From assembly GCA_008501585.1 (NCBI GenBank), contig QQUN01000016.1:1-34349 (forward strand): 34,349 bases of DNA, given 5' to 3'. This document shows, piece by piece, positions 23,959 through 31,841 of the stretch. Both the position numbers and the translations under genes were made by a program. The notes under the pieces are model-generated. The model saw nothing but the letters and a program-made list of their open reading frames with translations, ran no database searches and had not been told where the DNA came from. This DNA is from Pseudomonadota bacterium (lineage in GTDB: Bacteria > Pseudomonadota > Gammaproteobacteria > Burkholderiales > Rhodocyclaceae). The stretch's first letter is position 1; every line of letters starts with the position of its first letter.

Positions 23959-23982
23959 AAGCCCGTTGCGAGCGGGCTTTTT
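23959..23982 (+). terminator. Rho-independent terminator after aroG
   Basis: AAGCCCG (23959-23965) pairs with CGGGCTT (23973-23979) around a 7-base loop, and TTTTT follows. It lies 22 bp after the aroG stop. Confidence 0.88.
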
Positions 23983-24029
23983 CATGGGGCGATGGGTGGA
24001 GCATCCCCTGCACGGGTTAACTTGATTTA

Positions 24030-24045
24030 ATCCCCGGGAGGGGAT
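24030..24045 (-). terminator. Hairpin downstream of the EncFtn-like gene
   Basis: ATCCCC (24030-24035) and GGGGAT (24040-24045) form a perfect 6-bp stem with a 4-base loop. On the minus strand it is followed by TAAATC, a weak T-poor tail. A similar CCCCGGG block is repeated at 24057-24066. It is plausibly the end of the EncFtn transcript. The rest of 23983-24113 is GC-rich with no gene that can be supported. Confidence 0.4.
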
Positions 24046-24113
24046 ACGCCGTCATTATCCCCGGGCGGGTGTGGCGCATGGCCTCGGCATGCCCGCGCCG
24101 CGCCGCCACTGGC

Positions 24114-24139
24114 GGCGGGCCGGGCGATGGCCCGCCTAC
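24114..24139 (-). repeat. REP-like palindrome that supplies the stop codon of the EncFtn-like gene
   Basis: On the minus strand a GTAG head (24139-24136) starts an element whose 8-base arms, GGCGGGCC (24114-24121) and GGCCCGCC (24129-24136), pair perfectly around a 7-base loop. The TAG stop codon of the ferritin-like gene is part of the GTAG head. The element begins like the repeat in lpdA (GTAGGCGGG against GTAGGGCGGG) and ends with the same CCCGCC. Confidence 0.5.
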
Positions 24140-24423
24140 GTGTGCGCGATCGCCTTCTTGGTAAACAGGTAGTCCTTCATTTCCTTGGAGAAGGTCGGAT
24201 CCTTGCGCCGGATCCACTCCAGCACCATCGCCGCGTGCTCCTTCTCCTCGTCGCGGTTGTGCGCCAGGATGGCCTTCAGTTCCTTGTCCTTGCAGGCATC
24301 GACCCGCTGGTTGTACCAGTCGACAGCCTCGAGTTCTTCCATCAGCGAGACGATCGCCCGGTGCATGTCGCGGGTCTCGTCGGACAGCTCTTCAATCGGT
24401 TCGTGATAGCCAACACTCGACAT
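24136..24423 (-). CDS. Encapsulated-ferritin (EncFtn)-family protein without a targeting tail
   Basis: A 95-residue two-helix ferritin-like protein that closely resembles the EncFtn of Rhodospirillum rubrum. Shared text includes HRAIVSLMEELEAVDWYNQR and ILAHNRDEEKEHAAM. The ferroxidase residues that dimerise to form the iron site are present (Glu30, Glu60, His63, with Trp36 and Tyr37). EncFtn proteins normally carry a C-terminal tail that docks them inside an encapsulin shell. Here the protein stops shortly after YLFT, no tail is seen, and no encapsulin gene is in the window. The stop codon lies inside a REP-like palindrome. The ATG at 24423 has GGAGAGGAGA upstream. It probably oxidises iron, but storage would need a partner encoded elsewhere. 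Confidence 0.88.
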   Translation of the reverse strand: MSSVGYHEPIEELSDETRDMHRAIVSLMEELEAVDWYNQRVDACKDKELKAILAHNRDEEKEHAAMVLEWIRRKDPTFSKEMKDYLFTKKAIAHT

Positions 24424-24510
24424 CGTGGTCTCCTCTCCGGTGGATAGGTGCGCGCCCCAGTGTGCCAGTCGGGGCGTTATCGGGAAAGATGTTGGTCGCG
24501 GGGCCCTGTG

Positions 24511-24900
24511 TCAGGTGCGCAGCCACGCCTGAACGTTGAAGCCCAGATCGAAAGCGGCCAGCAGCAGGAGCCGCCCGACGATCAAGGGCTGCGTGCGGTT
24601 GGCGGTGTCGATCAGCACATCGGTGGTGATCGGCGAAATGCCCTCGATCGAGACGGTGATGTTCTGGAGCATCTGCAGCGTCGCCGTGCCGGCGACCGTC
24701 GATACGGTGACCGGTGTTGCGCGCGCCAGCGAGAGGCCGGCGGCCGTGGCGTCCAGGGCGTTGATCTGCAGGTAGTCCGCGCCGGTATCGACCAGACATT
24801 TCAGGGTGGGGTTGCCTGGTGTGGCCGGGTTCAGCACCACGTCCGCCCATGGCCGGTAACCGGCATAGGGCACGGAGGCGGAATAGGTGACGGTGGTCAT
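24511..24900 (-). CDS. Retropepsin-like aspartic protease, last gene of a three-gene cassette
   Basis: A 129-residue single-domain, clan AA (retroviral-type) aspartic protease. The active-site motif LVDTGAD (Asp38) follows an N-terminal beta-rich stretch, and the family C-terminal segment LIVGRLLLLAAFDLGFN is at about 106-122. One such domain has half of the catalytic site, so a homodimer is expected. There is no signal peptide or transmembrane helix, which suggests a cytoplasmic enzyme. The ATG at 24900 overlaps the stop of the preceding small gene (ATGA), so the two are translationally coupled. Its substrate is unknown. Its neighbours, a DUF5678-like and a Trypco2-like protein, suggest a regulated proteolysis or conflict module. 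Confidence 0.8.
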   Translation of the reverse strand: MTTVTYSASVPYAGYRPWADVVLNPATPGNPTLKCLVDTGADYLQINALDATAAGLSLARATPVTVSTVAGTATLQMLQNITVSIEGISPITTDVLIDTANRTQPLIVGRLLLLAAFDLGFNVQAWLRT

Positions 24901-25094
24901 TGCAGGATGCCGTCGGGCACGAAGAAGAGGGTGACGTCCGCCAGCGGAATCCCGCGACGCTGCAGATAGGCGTACACCAGACCGAGGTCGGTCGCCTCGG
25001 ACACGATGCCCTGTGCCGTCGCCGCAATCCACAACCCCGGGCGCAGCGCCGGCAGGTTGGCGTCGATCCATTGCGAGCCGGGGTGTACCGACAT
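24897..25094 (-). CDS. Small DUF5678-like protein, middle gene of the cassette
   Basis: A 65-residue soluble protein. It has the pattern LWIAATAQGIVSEATDLGLV (27-46), then a helix and a C-terminal VTLFFVPDGIL strand. That pattern (Trp-hydrophobic strand, Gly-Val turn, helix with a Leu/Val face, final strand ending in VP) resembles DUF5678 proteins, which are often encoded next to retropepsin-like proteases in archaea and bacteria. That neighbourhood is recalled from general knowledge and was not checked here. The ATG at 25094 has AGGAGA upstream. It lies 26 bp after the Trypco2-like gene and overlaps the protease start by 4 bases. It may be an inhibitor, adaptor or antitoxin for the protease. 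Confidence 0.65.
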   Translation of the reverse strand: MSVHPGSQWIDANLPALRPGLWIAATAQGIVSEATDLGLVYAYLQRRGIPLADVTLFFVPDGILQ

Positions 25095-25120
25095 GCCGAT
25101 GTCTCCTGGTGATGGTGGCG

Positions 25121-25432
25121 CTATCGCTTCTGGCGCTTGGGCGCGGGCGCGTCTTCGACCAGATGGGGCGCCTGGGTTGCCGTGCCGCCGTCGGGGCTCT
25201 TGAACCGGACGCGGATGCGGTTGGTCTGGCTGCTCTTGGCGCTGCCTTTGGCATTGACCACCCACAGCTTGACCCCCGCGTCGCCGCCTTTCTCGGCGCT
25301 GACGGCAAACTCCACCTCGCAGTGCTCGAACTGCATCACGGCCGCCCCGCGTGCTTTCGCCATGGCGTCCGCTTTCAACAACTCGCTGGCGACCTGCGAG
25401 AGCACGTCGGCCAATGGAAATTGATCTGCCAT
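25121..25432 (-). CDS. Trypco2-like (trypsin-co-occurring) domain protein, first gene of the cassette
   Basis: A 103-residue soluble protein. An N-terminal amphipathic helix ([20 protein letters not shown], about 6-25) precedes a beta-rich part with [19 protein letters not shown] and [14 protein letters not shown] followed by NRIRVRF. This is the Trypco2 pattern, a small adaptor domain that is commonly found fused or adjacent to trypsin-like proteases in NTP-dependent conflict systems. The C-terminus is a basic, proline-rich tail. The ATG at 25432 follows AGGAAGC; a GTG or upstream ATG frame adds a basic extension that is less likely. It heads the three-gene cassette and is divergent from dinB, with a 188-bp gap that holds no gene and no obvious repeats. 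Confidence 0.7.
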   Translation of the reverse strand: MADQFPLADVLSQVASELLKADAMAKARGAAVMQFEHCEVEFAVSAEKGGDAGVKLWVVNAKGSAKSSQTNRIRVRFKSPDGGTATQAPHLVEDAPAPKRQKR

Positions 25433-25620
25433 GTCAGCTTCCTTTCTGGGTGTCTTTGTCGGGGGCTTGTTGCGGTATAGCCGATCCGGCTCACGATGCA
25501 AGCGCTCGGGTGCTGCGGGCGTCGGCTCGGCTCAATCGCTGGACCGGCAATGGCCGAGATGTTCAGACAGGCGCCTACGCCGATGCGGCCGAGGCCGTTT
25601 CGCGGCACACTATCGCCCCC

Positions 25621-26724
25621 ATGACCCGCAAGATCATCCACTGCGATTGCGACTGCTTCTACGCCGCGATCGAGATGCGCGACGACCCGACCCTGGTGGG
25701 CCGGCCGGTCGCCGTGGGCGGTCGGGCCGAGACGCGCGGCGTGATCGCCACCTGCAACTACGAGGCGCGCGCCTTTGGCGTGCGCTCGGCGATGCCGACC
25801 GGGCGGGCGCAACGCCTGTGCCCCGAGCTGGTGGTGCTGCCGCCGGACTTCGAGCGCTACCGCGCCGCCTCGCGGCAGATCCTGGCCATCTACCGCGACT
25901 ACACCGACAAGGTCGAGCCGCTGTCGCTCGACGAGGCCTACCTCGACGTGACCGGCGTCGACCGCTGCCGCGGCAGCGCCACGCTGATGGCCGAGGAGAT
26001 CCGCGCGCGCATTTTTGCCGAGGTCGGCATCACCGCCTCGGCCGGCATCGCGCCCAACAAGTTCCTCGCCAAGATCGCCAGCGACTGGCGCAAGCCCAAC
26101 GGCCAGTTCGTGATCCGCCCCGAGGAGGTGGATGGCTTCGTGGTTGATCTGCCGGTCAAGAAGCTGTTCGGCGTGGGGCAGGTGACGGCGGCGCGGATGG
26201 AACGCCTCGGCGTGAATACCTGCGGGCAGCTGCGCGAGTGGTCGCTGGCCGACCTGATCGCCAAGTTCGGCTCCTTCGGGCGCAGCCTGCACCGCCTGTG
26301 CCGCGGCATCGACGAGCGCGCCGTGTCGCCCGACCGGCCGCGCAAGTCGCTGTCGGTGGAGACCACCTACGTGACCGATCTGCCCGACCTGGCCGCCTGC
26401 GTGAGCGCCGTCGAGGCGCTGCTGGAGGACTTCCACCGCCGCTTCGGCCGCCTGGCCCCGGCGCCACCGGTGCACAAGGCCTTCGTCAAGATCCGCTTTA
26501 ACGACTTCAGCCGCACCACGGCCGAATGCCTGGCGACCTCGCCCGCGGCGGTCGACTGGCCGGCGCTGCTGGCCACCGCCCACGCCCGCCGCGGCCGGCC
26601 GGTGCGCTTGCTCGGCGTGGGCGTGCGGTTCGTCGAGGAAGACGCCGAGGCGGTGCGCGGTGCGCAGGCCGGCTTGTTTGACGAGGACGTGGCGCCGGCC
26701 GGCGGGCCAGACGCGCAGGCATGA
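25621..26724 (+). CDS. dinB: Translesion DNA polymerase IV
   Basis: A 367-residue Y-family polymerase that bypasses DNA lesions. The metal ligands are Asp9 ([13 protein letters not shown]), and Asp104-Glu105 ([10 protein letters not shown]). Phe13 is the steric gate. The little-finger domain follows with [13 protein letters not shown] near residue 245. Near the C-terminus QAGLF (349-353) is a plausible beta-clamp-binding motif. The ATG at 25621 matches the family N-terminus; the ribosome site is poor. No LexA box was recognised in the upstream gap. It is followed by a strong bidirectional terminator. Confidence 0.94.
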   Translation: MTRKIIHCDCDCFYAAIEMRDDPTLVGRPVAVGGRAETRGVIATCNYEARAFGVRSAMPTGRAQRLCPELVVLPPDFERYRAASRQILAIYRDYTDKVEPLSLDEAYLDVTGVDRCRGSATLMAEEIRARIFAEVGITASAGIAPNKFLAKIASDWRKPNGQFVIRPEEVDGFVVDLPVKKLFGVGQVTAARMERLGVNTCGQLREWSLADLIAKFGSFGRSLHRLCRGIDERAVSPDRPRKSLSVETTYVTDLPDLAACVSAVEALLEDFHRRFGRLAPAPPVHKAFVKIRFNDFSRTTAECLATSPAAVDWPALLATAHARRGRPVRLLGVGVRFVEEDAEAVRGAQAGLFDEDVAPAGGPDAQA

Positions 26725-26748
26725 AAAAAGCGGCCGAGGCCGCTTTTT
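26725..26748. terminator. Bidirectional terminator between dinB and the PEP-CTERM gene
   Basis: AAAAA, GCGGCC, GA, GGCCGC, TTTTT form a near-perfect palindrome directly after the dinB stop. A T-run follows the stem on both strands, so it ends both convergent transcripts. Confidence 0.9.
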
Positions 26749-26772
26749 AAGGTGGTGTGCCGTGCGTTCAGC

Positions 26773-27471
26773 TCATTTGCGCAGCCGGCGGCTGCCAGCG
26801 AGGCCGGCCAGGCTCAGGCCGAGCAGGGCCAGCGAGGTGGGCTCGGGCACCGGGCTGGGGGATTCGATGTGCTCGATCGGCTGGCTCAGGGCCTCGTTGA
26901 AGCCGGTGACCAGGCCGGCGGTGTCGCGCAGGCCGGTCATGTACAGGCGGCTGGTGGCGTCGCCCGCCACGTTGACCATGTCGAAGCCCAGCAGGTTGCC
27001 GCTGCTGGCCAACCCGGTGGCGGTGATGCTCAGCAACAGGTTGCCCAGTTGCGGGTCGTAGTCGAAGGCGGTGTCGAGGAAGATGTCCATGCGCCCGCCC
27101 GCGGCCACGTTGCCCGGCAGGGCGCCGGTAAACACGGCCAGCGCATTGCTGCCGACGTTGGCCGATGCGGTGGCCGACAGACCGTCGACGGCCGCCGCCG
27201 TGGATGACAGCGAGAAGGTGTAGGTGCCGCTGTTGGGGGTGCCGTCGCTCCAGGTTTCCTGGGTGCGATAGAAGCTCAGCGTGGTGATCGACATTGCACC
27301 GCCAAACGCCGAGGCGTCGTACACCTGTTGATAGGTGGGCGTCCAGTAGCTGCACCCGAAGGGGAAGCAGTTCCCCGCGTCGCTACCGGTGCCGATGACC
27401 AGCGCGTTGGCACTGGAGGCAGCGCCGAGGGTGGCAAGGGCGAGGGCGAGAGTCAGGTGGCGTCGTGGCAT
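26773..27471 (-). CDS. PEP-CTERM surface or exopolysaccharide-associated protein
   Basis: A 232-residue secreted protein. It has a signal peptide (about 1-23, MPRRHLTLALALATLGAASS then ANA), a Gly/Ser/Thr/Asn-rich mature region without a recognised domain, and a C-terminal sorting signal: VPEP (PEP at 209-211), a hydrophobic helix, and a basic end SRRLRK. Such tails are cut by an exosortase (EpsH/XrtA-type) in biofilm-forming Gram-negatives. No exosortase is in the window. The start is placed at 27471 because of the clear signal peptide; the ribosome site is weak. A TATAAA (27538 to 27533, minus strand) may be its -10 box. The function is unknown. Confidence 0.85.
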   Translation of the reverse strand: MPRRHLTLALALATLGAASSANALVIGTGSDAGNCFPFGCSYWTPTYQQVYDASAFGGAMSITTLSFYRTQETWSDGTPNSGTYTFSLSSTAAAVDGLSATASANVGSNALAVFTGALPGNVAAGGRMDIFLDTAFDYDPQLGNLLLSITATGLASSGNLLGFDMVNVAGDATSRLYMTGLRDTAGLVTGFNEALSQPIEHIESPSPVPEPTSLALLGLSLAGLAGSRRLRK

Positions 27472-27623
27472 GAGGGTCGGTGTCGTGCGCGAAAAGTGGG
27501 GTCGGACAAGGTCCGGAACGAAATGCAGTGGGTTTATAGCATGGCCGTGCCGGGCCCTCCGTGCATAACGCCACGGTGATGGACAATCCGCTGAAAACCC
27601 CGTGGGGCGGCACTGGCGGGCGA

Positions 27624-28409
27624 TCAGCGTGTGAGGGGCTGGGCGCCGGCCGGTGGGGGCGGAGGGCTGACCCGGGCGGGGTCGAACAAGGCGACCGCCC
27701 AGAAGCCGATGATGCTCAGAAAGAGCAGCACCAGCGTGATGCGCACCGCCCACAGCACACCGGGGCGACGGTGCGTCATGATGTCGCCATGGCGCGCGCG
27801 GGCCAGCTTGCGTGCGGTCTCGTTGAGCGCGGCGAGGTTCAGCGAGAGGACCATCTCCAGCACCAGGAAGGCCACCGACAGCGCCAGGCCACCGGCGGCG
27901 ATCAGGCCGCGCGGGTAGCTCTGGCTGGCGAAGCCGGCGAGCAGGGCCGCCGTGGCGGTGAGGAAGACGGTGAGCATGCTGAAGCGCAGCGTGCTGCCGG
28001 TGCGCGCATGCGACATCAGTTCCTGGAACACCGTGGTGTCGTTCGGCCCGGGCAGGTGGTCGCCGGTGGCGCCGGGGCGGATCATCAGCACCTCCATGAC
28101 GCCACCGGGGCCGATACGCTGGCACGGCGAACCGCCGACCGGGTGCGGATAGATGCCGTAGCCATCGCGCAGCCGGCGGGTATCGGCCAGATGCCGGGCC
28201 ACCCATTCGCAGCGCCCCTCGGCGATGAGATGAGCGAGGAAATCGGGCGCCACCGTCGTGCTGCCGGCGGGGGCGTCTGCACGCTGGCGCGTGCCCGCCA
28301 CGGCGCCTGCACCGACCAATGCGATCACTGCGCCGATGAAGCCCCCCAGCACCACGTCCGGCCAGCTGTCGATCACGGCCTGCCCCCTGTCGAATCCGGT
28401 GTTTCTCAT
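27624..28409 (-). CDS. Membrane protein of unknown function
   Basis: A 261-residue protein with four predicted transmembrane helices (about 18-38, 143-163, 167-192 and 220-243). Between the first and second helix is a loop of about 100 residues with HPVGGSPCQRIGPGGVMEVL and DHLPGPNDTTVFQELMSHAR. The C-terminus is a proline-rich tail (about 248-258). I do not recognise the family. The ATG at 28409 is the first good start. It is on the same strand as the PEP-CTERM gene, 152 bp upstream of it. Upstream, 28410-28545 has no gene that can be supported. Confidence 0.7.
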   Translation of the reverse strand: MRNTGFDRGQAVIDSWPDVVLGGFIGAVIALVGAGAVAGTRQRADAPAGSTTVAPDFLAHLIAEGRCEWVARHLADTRRLRDGYGIYPHPVGGSPCQRIGPGGVMEVLMIRPGATGDHLPGPNDTTVFQELMSHARTGSTLRFSMLTVFLTATAALLAGFASQSYPRGLIAAGGLALSVAFLVLEMVLSLNLAALNETARKLARARHGDIMTHRRPGVLWAVRITLVLLFLSIIGFWAVALFDPARVSPPPPPAGAQPLTR

Positions 28410-28545
28410 CGCAGTGTAGTGGATGCCGGCCGTCTGGCCAGCATGCCCTGCGGGCGGGCCGCGTCAGAACGTGTGAATAAATCGACTGCGCGTGCCGATT
28501 GCTGCGTTGCTCACTCGCTCACGCCTCGCCTATCCATTTGAGTTC

Positions 28546-30675
28546 TCAGTCGAAGCGCAGTGGCACCGCTACGTGCGTGGCGAGGGGCTGCCCATGCGCC
28601 GGCGGCGGGCCGGGATCGCGCTCGCCGAGCACCCGGCGCAGCGGTGAGCGGGCCACCGGCAGGGCGTCCTTGCGCTGGTTGGCGGCGCTGTCGCGGGCGA
28701 ATACCAGGCGGCCGGCGCTGCCATAGTGCGGCAGCTTGCGCGCCAGGGCGGCAATGTCGGCCGGGGTGTCGGCGCCGATCCAGCCCAGCGGCGGGCGGCC
28801 GGTGTCGGTGTCGAGCAGGACGACGGTGTGCGCGCTGCGCGGATAGGGCTGGCCGGCGATGTGGGCGCCGTCGGCGTCGGCCGATTGCTCGCTGCTTGCG
28901 AGGCGCGCGGCGGCGCGGTTGCGCCAGCGGTTGTCCCAGCCGAGCAGCCACACGGCGCCGGCTTTGGGCAGGGCGTCGAGCGCGTCGTCCATCACCACCT
29001 CGACATTGTCGTAGCGCCGCGCCCAGGACTCGGCCAGAGCGCGCCAGGCGGCCAGCACGTCGGCCGGGGCGCTGGCCGGGAGCACCAGCCATTGCGATGG
29101 CGCGCCGAACACGCGGGCCAGCGAGGCGGGGCGCTCGGCGGTATCGAGCAGGCGGAAGACGTCGTAGTCCGGGTCGACATCCACCCGCAGCGGCGCGCTG
29201 GCAAAGCTCTGGCGCAGCTGGGCGTCACGGCCGTCAAAGACGAGGTCGAAGCGGTGCACGGTGGGCGAGTCGGCCACTTGCACCGCGACCGGCACGCGCA
29301 GCGGGTAGGCCGGGCCGCGCTGGGTCTGGCGCACGCGCAGCACCAGCACATGCTGGCCATCGGCGCCGGGGCTGACCGACAGGTGCTTGATCTGGAGGGC
29401 CGGGGCACCCGCGCGGTCGAGCCACAGATCGGCCACGCGACCGGCCGGCGAGCTGTCGGCGAAGCGCTGGCGCACGGTGTCGAAATCGACCGCGCTGAAG
29501 CGGTGCTGCTGCCACAGGGCGCGCAGCGCGGCGACAAAGCCGGCGTCGCCCATCTGCCGGCGCAGCATGTGAAAGAGCATCAGCGTCTTGCCGTAGCCAA
29601 CGGCCTGGCTGGCGTCGCTGTGGCGGCTGACGAAGTCGCGCAGCGGCAGGTCGCGCCCCTCGGCGGCGAAGGCGGCGTAGCGTTCGAGCAGCTTGCGACG
29701 GTATTCGGCGCCCTGGCCGCGGGCCTCGTCGATCAGGTGGTCGGCGAGGTAGGCGGTGAGCCCCTCCGACCAGTTGCCGCCGCGCGCATCGACCCACACG
29801 CCGTTGCCCCACCAGTTGTGCAGGATTTCGTGCGGCAGCGAGGAGTGCAGGATGAAGGGCAGGCGCATCACCTGCGCGCCGAGCAGGGTGAAGGAGGGCA
29901 TGCCGTAGCCGGTTTGCCAGCGGTTTTCGACCACCGCGAATTTCGGGTAGGGGTAGTCGCCGATCAGCGCGCTGTAGAGGTCGAGGTACTGCCCCATCAC
30001 GCTAAGGTAGCGGCCGGCCAGCGCCGGGTCGTCGCTGCGCAGGTAGACCTCGAGCTCGACCGCGCCGTGCGTCGTGGCGTGGCGCTGGTAGGGGCCGGCG
30101 AGGAGGTAGATATCGTCCTGCGCGGCGGTGGCGGTCCAGTGCCGGGCGCTGTCGCGTTGCCCCTGGCTGATCACCGACCAGCCGGCGGGGGCATCGACGG
30201 CGAGCGAAAAGCGCATCGGGCGGTCGCCAAAGCGCGGGTACCAGCCGCTGGCACCGTCGAGGAAGACGCCGTCAGCGTCGAGCGCGGCGCGCGGCATGCC
30301 ATGCTCGGCGTGGGCCGGGCCGGGGTCGATCCGTCCGGAATAGCGTAAGGTGATGATATTGGCGCCAGTGGCGGGTGTCAGGCGATAGTGGCGGAACCGT
30401 GCGCGCGAATCGCCGTCCAACCGCTCGATGCGCGCGCCCTCGGCAACCGGTGCGAAACCGGCAGCGAGCTGGAAGTCGAGGGAGCCGGGCGTGCCGGCGG
30501 GCGGGGTGATGCGGTCGATAACCGCGATATCGCCGCTGGCCGGGTGCAACTGAACACTGAGGGCGTGGTGGATGGCGTCGTCGGCGTGCGCCGTCGCCAG
30601 GCCGAGGCCGAGCAACCCGCACGCCACGACTGCCCGCCATCGATGCTGCCATGCAAGGGAATGCACAATGCTCAA
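28546..30675 (-). CDS. Exported M1-family metallopeptidase
   Basis: A 709-residue protein. A signal peptide (about 1-31, with AVVACGLLGLGLATAHA then DDA) leads to an M1-type N-terminal beta domain and a zinc site HEILHNWWGN (His282, Glu283, His286). The third zinc ligand is Glu304 in GNWSEGLTAYLADH, after 17 residues, one fewer than the usual 18 of classical M1 aminopeptidases. No clear GAMEN exopeptidase motif is seen; the corresponding region reads GYGMPSFTLLGAQ. A C-terminal domain (about 450-709) has no identified family. The start is placed at TTG 30675, with GGAGGA at 8-base spacing; a GTG at 30666 is the alternative. It is divergent from the ChaN-PDZ gene, and the 5' ends overlap by about 8 bp. 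Confidence 0.82.
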   Translation of the reverse strand: MSIVHSLAWQHRWRAVVACGLLGLGLATAHADDAIHHALSVQLHPASGDIAVIDRITPPAGTPGSLDFQLAAGFAPVAEGARIERLDGDSRARFRHYRLTPATGANIITLRYSGRIDPGPAHAEHGMPRAALDADGVFLDGASGWYPRFGDRPMRFSLAVDAPAGWSVISQGQRDSARHWTATAAQDDIYLLAGPYQRHATTHGAVELEVYLRSDDPALAGRYLSVMGQYLDLYSALIGDYPYPKFAVVENRWQTGYGMPSFTLLGAQVMRLPFILHSSLPHEILHNWWGNGVWVDARGGNWSEGLTAYLADHLIDEARGQGAEYRRKLLERYAAFAAEGRDLPLRDFVSRHSDASQAVGYGKTLMLFHMLRRQMGDAGFVAALRALWQQHRFSAVDFDTVRQRFADSSPAGRVADLWLDRAGAPALQIKHLSVSPGADGQHVLVLRVRQTQRGPAYPLRVPVAVQVADSPTVHRFDLVFDGRDAQLRQSFASAPLRVDVDPDYDVFRLLDTAERPASLARVFGAPSQWLVLPASAPADVLAAWRALAESWARRYDNVEVVMDDALDALPKAGAVWLLGWDNRWRNRAAARLASSEQSADADGAHIAGQPYPRSAHTVVLLDTDTGRPPLGWIGADTPADIAALARKLPHYGSAGRLVFARDSAANQRKDALPVARSPLRRVLGERDPGPPPAHGQPLATHVAVPLRFD

Positions 30676-31834
30676 GACTCTCTTCCTCCGGATGTTGCGC
30701 GTCGCCTGTGTGGCGATGGTCGCATGGATGGCCGGTGCCGCGCAGGCCGGCGATGCCGACGCGCCGTTCAACCCGCCGGTGCTGGCGCTTGGCCAGGCGC
30801 CGAGCCTGCAACAGATCCTCGCCAGCCTGCCCGACGATGCCACCGTGCTGGTCGGCGAGACGCATACCCGGTACGACCACCATTTGGTCCAGCTCGAAAC
30901 GCTGAGGTTCCTGCATGCGCGCACGCCGGACATCGCCATCGGGGTGGAGTGGTTCCAGACGCCGTTCCAGACCCATCTGGACGACTACCTCGCCGGGCGC
31001 ATCAGCGAAACCGAGATGCTCGAGCGCACCGGCTACTTCGACCGCTGGCGCTTTGACTACCGCCTGTATCGGCCGGTGATCGAATACGCCCGCGCCAACC
31101 GCATCCCCATCGTGGCGCTCAACGCGCCGGTGGAGCTGACCCGCAAGATCGGCGAGGGCGGTCTGGCCGCACTCACCCCCGAGGCCCGCGCCACCTTGCC
31201 GGCCGACTATGTGCGCGGCAATGCCGCCTACGATGCCCGGGTGCGCCGCGCCTTCGACATGCACCCGATGGAGGGGGCGAACTTCGACCACTTCCTGGAC
31301 GTGATGCTGACCTGGGACGAAACCATGGCCGCCACCGCCGCCAACTACCTGGCGGCGAACCCGGGGCGGCGCCTGCTGATCTTTGCCGGCAGCGGGCACA
31401 TCGCCCACCGCGACGGCATTCCCGCCCGCCTGGAGCGGCGCATCGGCAAGCCGGTGAGCACCGTGCTGGTGGCTGGCGAGCACACCGCCGAGCCGGGCAT
31501 TGCCGATTTCTTCGTCCTCTCGGCGCCGCGTGAGCTGCCGCCGGCCGGGCTGCTCGGCGCGTTCCTGGAGAGCGCCAAGGGCGGCGTGCGGGTCGGCGGG
31601 CTGGCCGATGACAGCGCCATCGGCCGGGCCGGCATTGCCAAGGACGACATCCTGCTGGCCATCGACGGCACGCCCACCCCGGGCTTTGCCGCCGCCAAGC
31701 TGGCGCTGCTCGACAAGAAGCCGGGCGACACCGTGCAGGTGCGCTACCGCCATCGCAACTGGTTCGGGCGCGAGAAAGAGTCGACCGTCGCGGTGACGCT
31801 GAGCGGCGAACCGCCGTATCGCCTGCCGCAGTGA
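30668..31834 (+). CDS. ChaN-family haem-binding-type protein with C-terminal PDZ domain
   Basis: A 388-residue exported protein. The signal peptide (about 1-27, ending AAQA) precedes a ChaN-like domain (about 45-275) with the motifs VLVGETHTRYDHHLVQLETL and FAGSGHIAHRDGIPARL, and then a PDZ domain (about 290-375; DDSAIGRAGIAKDDILLAIDG). ChaN of Campylobacter binds two haems, and such proteins are thought to deliver haem or iron. No lipobox Cys is seen after the signal. The PDZ fusion suggests docking to a partner protein. The ATG at 30668 has AAGGGA upstream. The next gene, an ABC ATPase, begins 7 bp after the stop. Confidence 0.85.
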   Translation: MLKTLFLRMLRVACVAMVAWMAGAAQAGDADAPFNPPVLALGQAPSLQQILASLPDDATVLVGETHTRYDHHLVQLETLRFLHARTPDIAIGVEWFQTPFQTHLDDYLAGRISETEMLERTGYFDRWRFDYRLYRPVIEYARANRIPIVALNAPVELTRKIGEGGLAALTPEARATLPADYVRGNAAYDARVRRAFDMHPMEGANFDHFLDVMLTWDETMAATAANYLAANPGRRLLIFAGSGHIAHRDGIPARLERRIGKPVSTVLVAGEHTAEPGIADFFVLSAPRELPPAGLLGAFLESAKGGVRVGGLADDSAIGRAGIAKDDILLAIDGTPTPGFAAAKLALLDKKPGDTVQVRYRHRNWFGREKESTVAVTLSGEPPYRLPQ

Positions 31835-31841
31835 GCCGCGC

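Noticed and set aside
23983-24113. Leftover encapsulin-targeting peptide downstream of the EncFtn gene
   Set aside because: I read all three minus-strand frames and found no GSL-type targeting motif.
24453-24476. CGCCCC...GGGGCG inverted repeat between the retropepsin gene and the EncFtn gene
   Set aside because: The stem has only six base pairs, a 12-base loop and no T-run, so it is too weak to call a terminator.
27500-27600. Possible sigma-54 promoter before the PEP-CTERM gene
   Set aside because: A CGGCACG...ATGCT sequence on the minus strand has GG to GC spacing one base short of the strict sigma-54 requirement. A TATAAA box fits at least as well.
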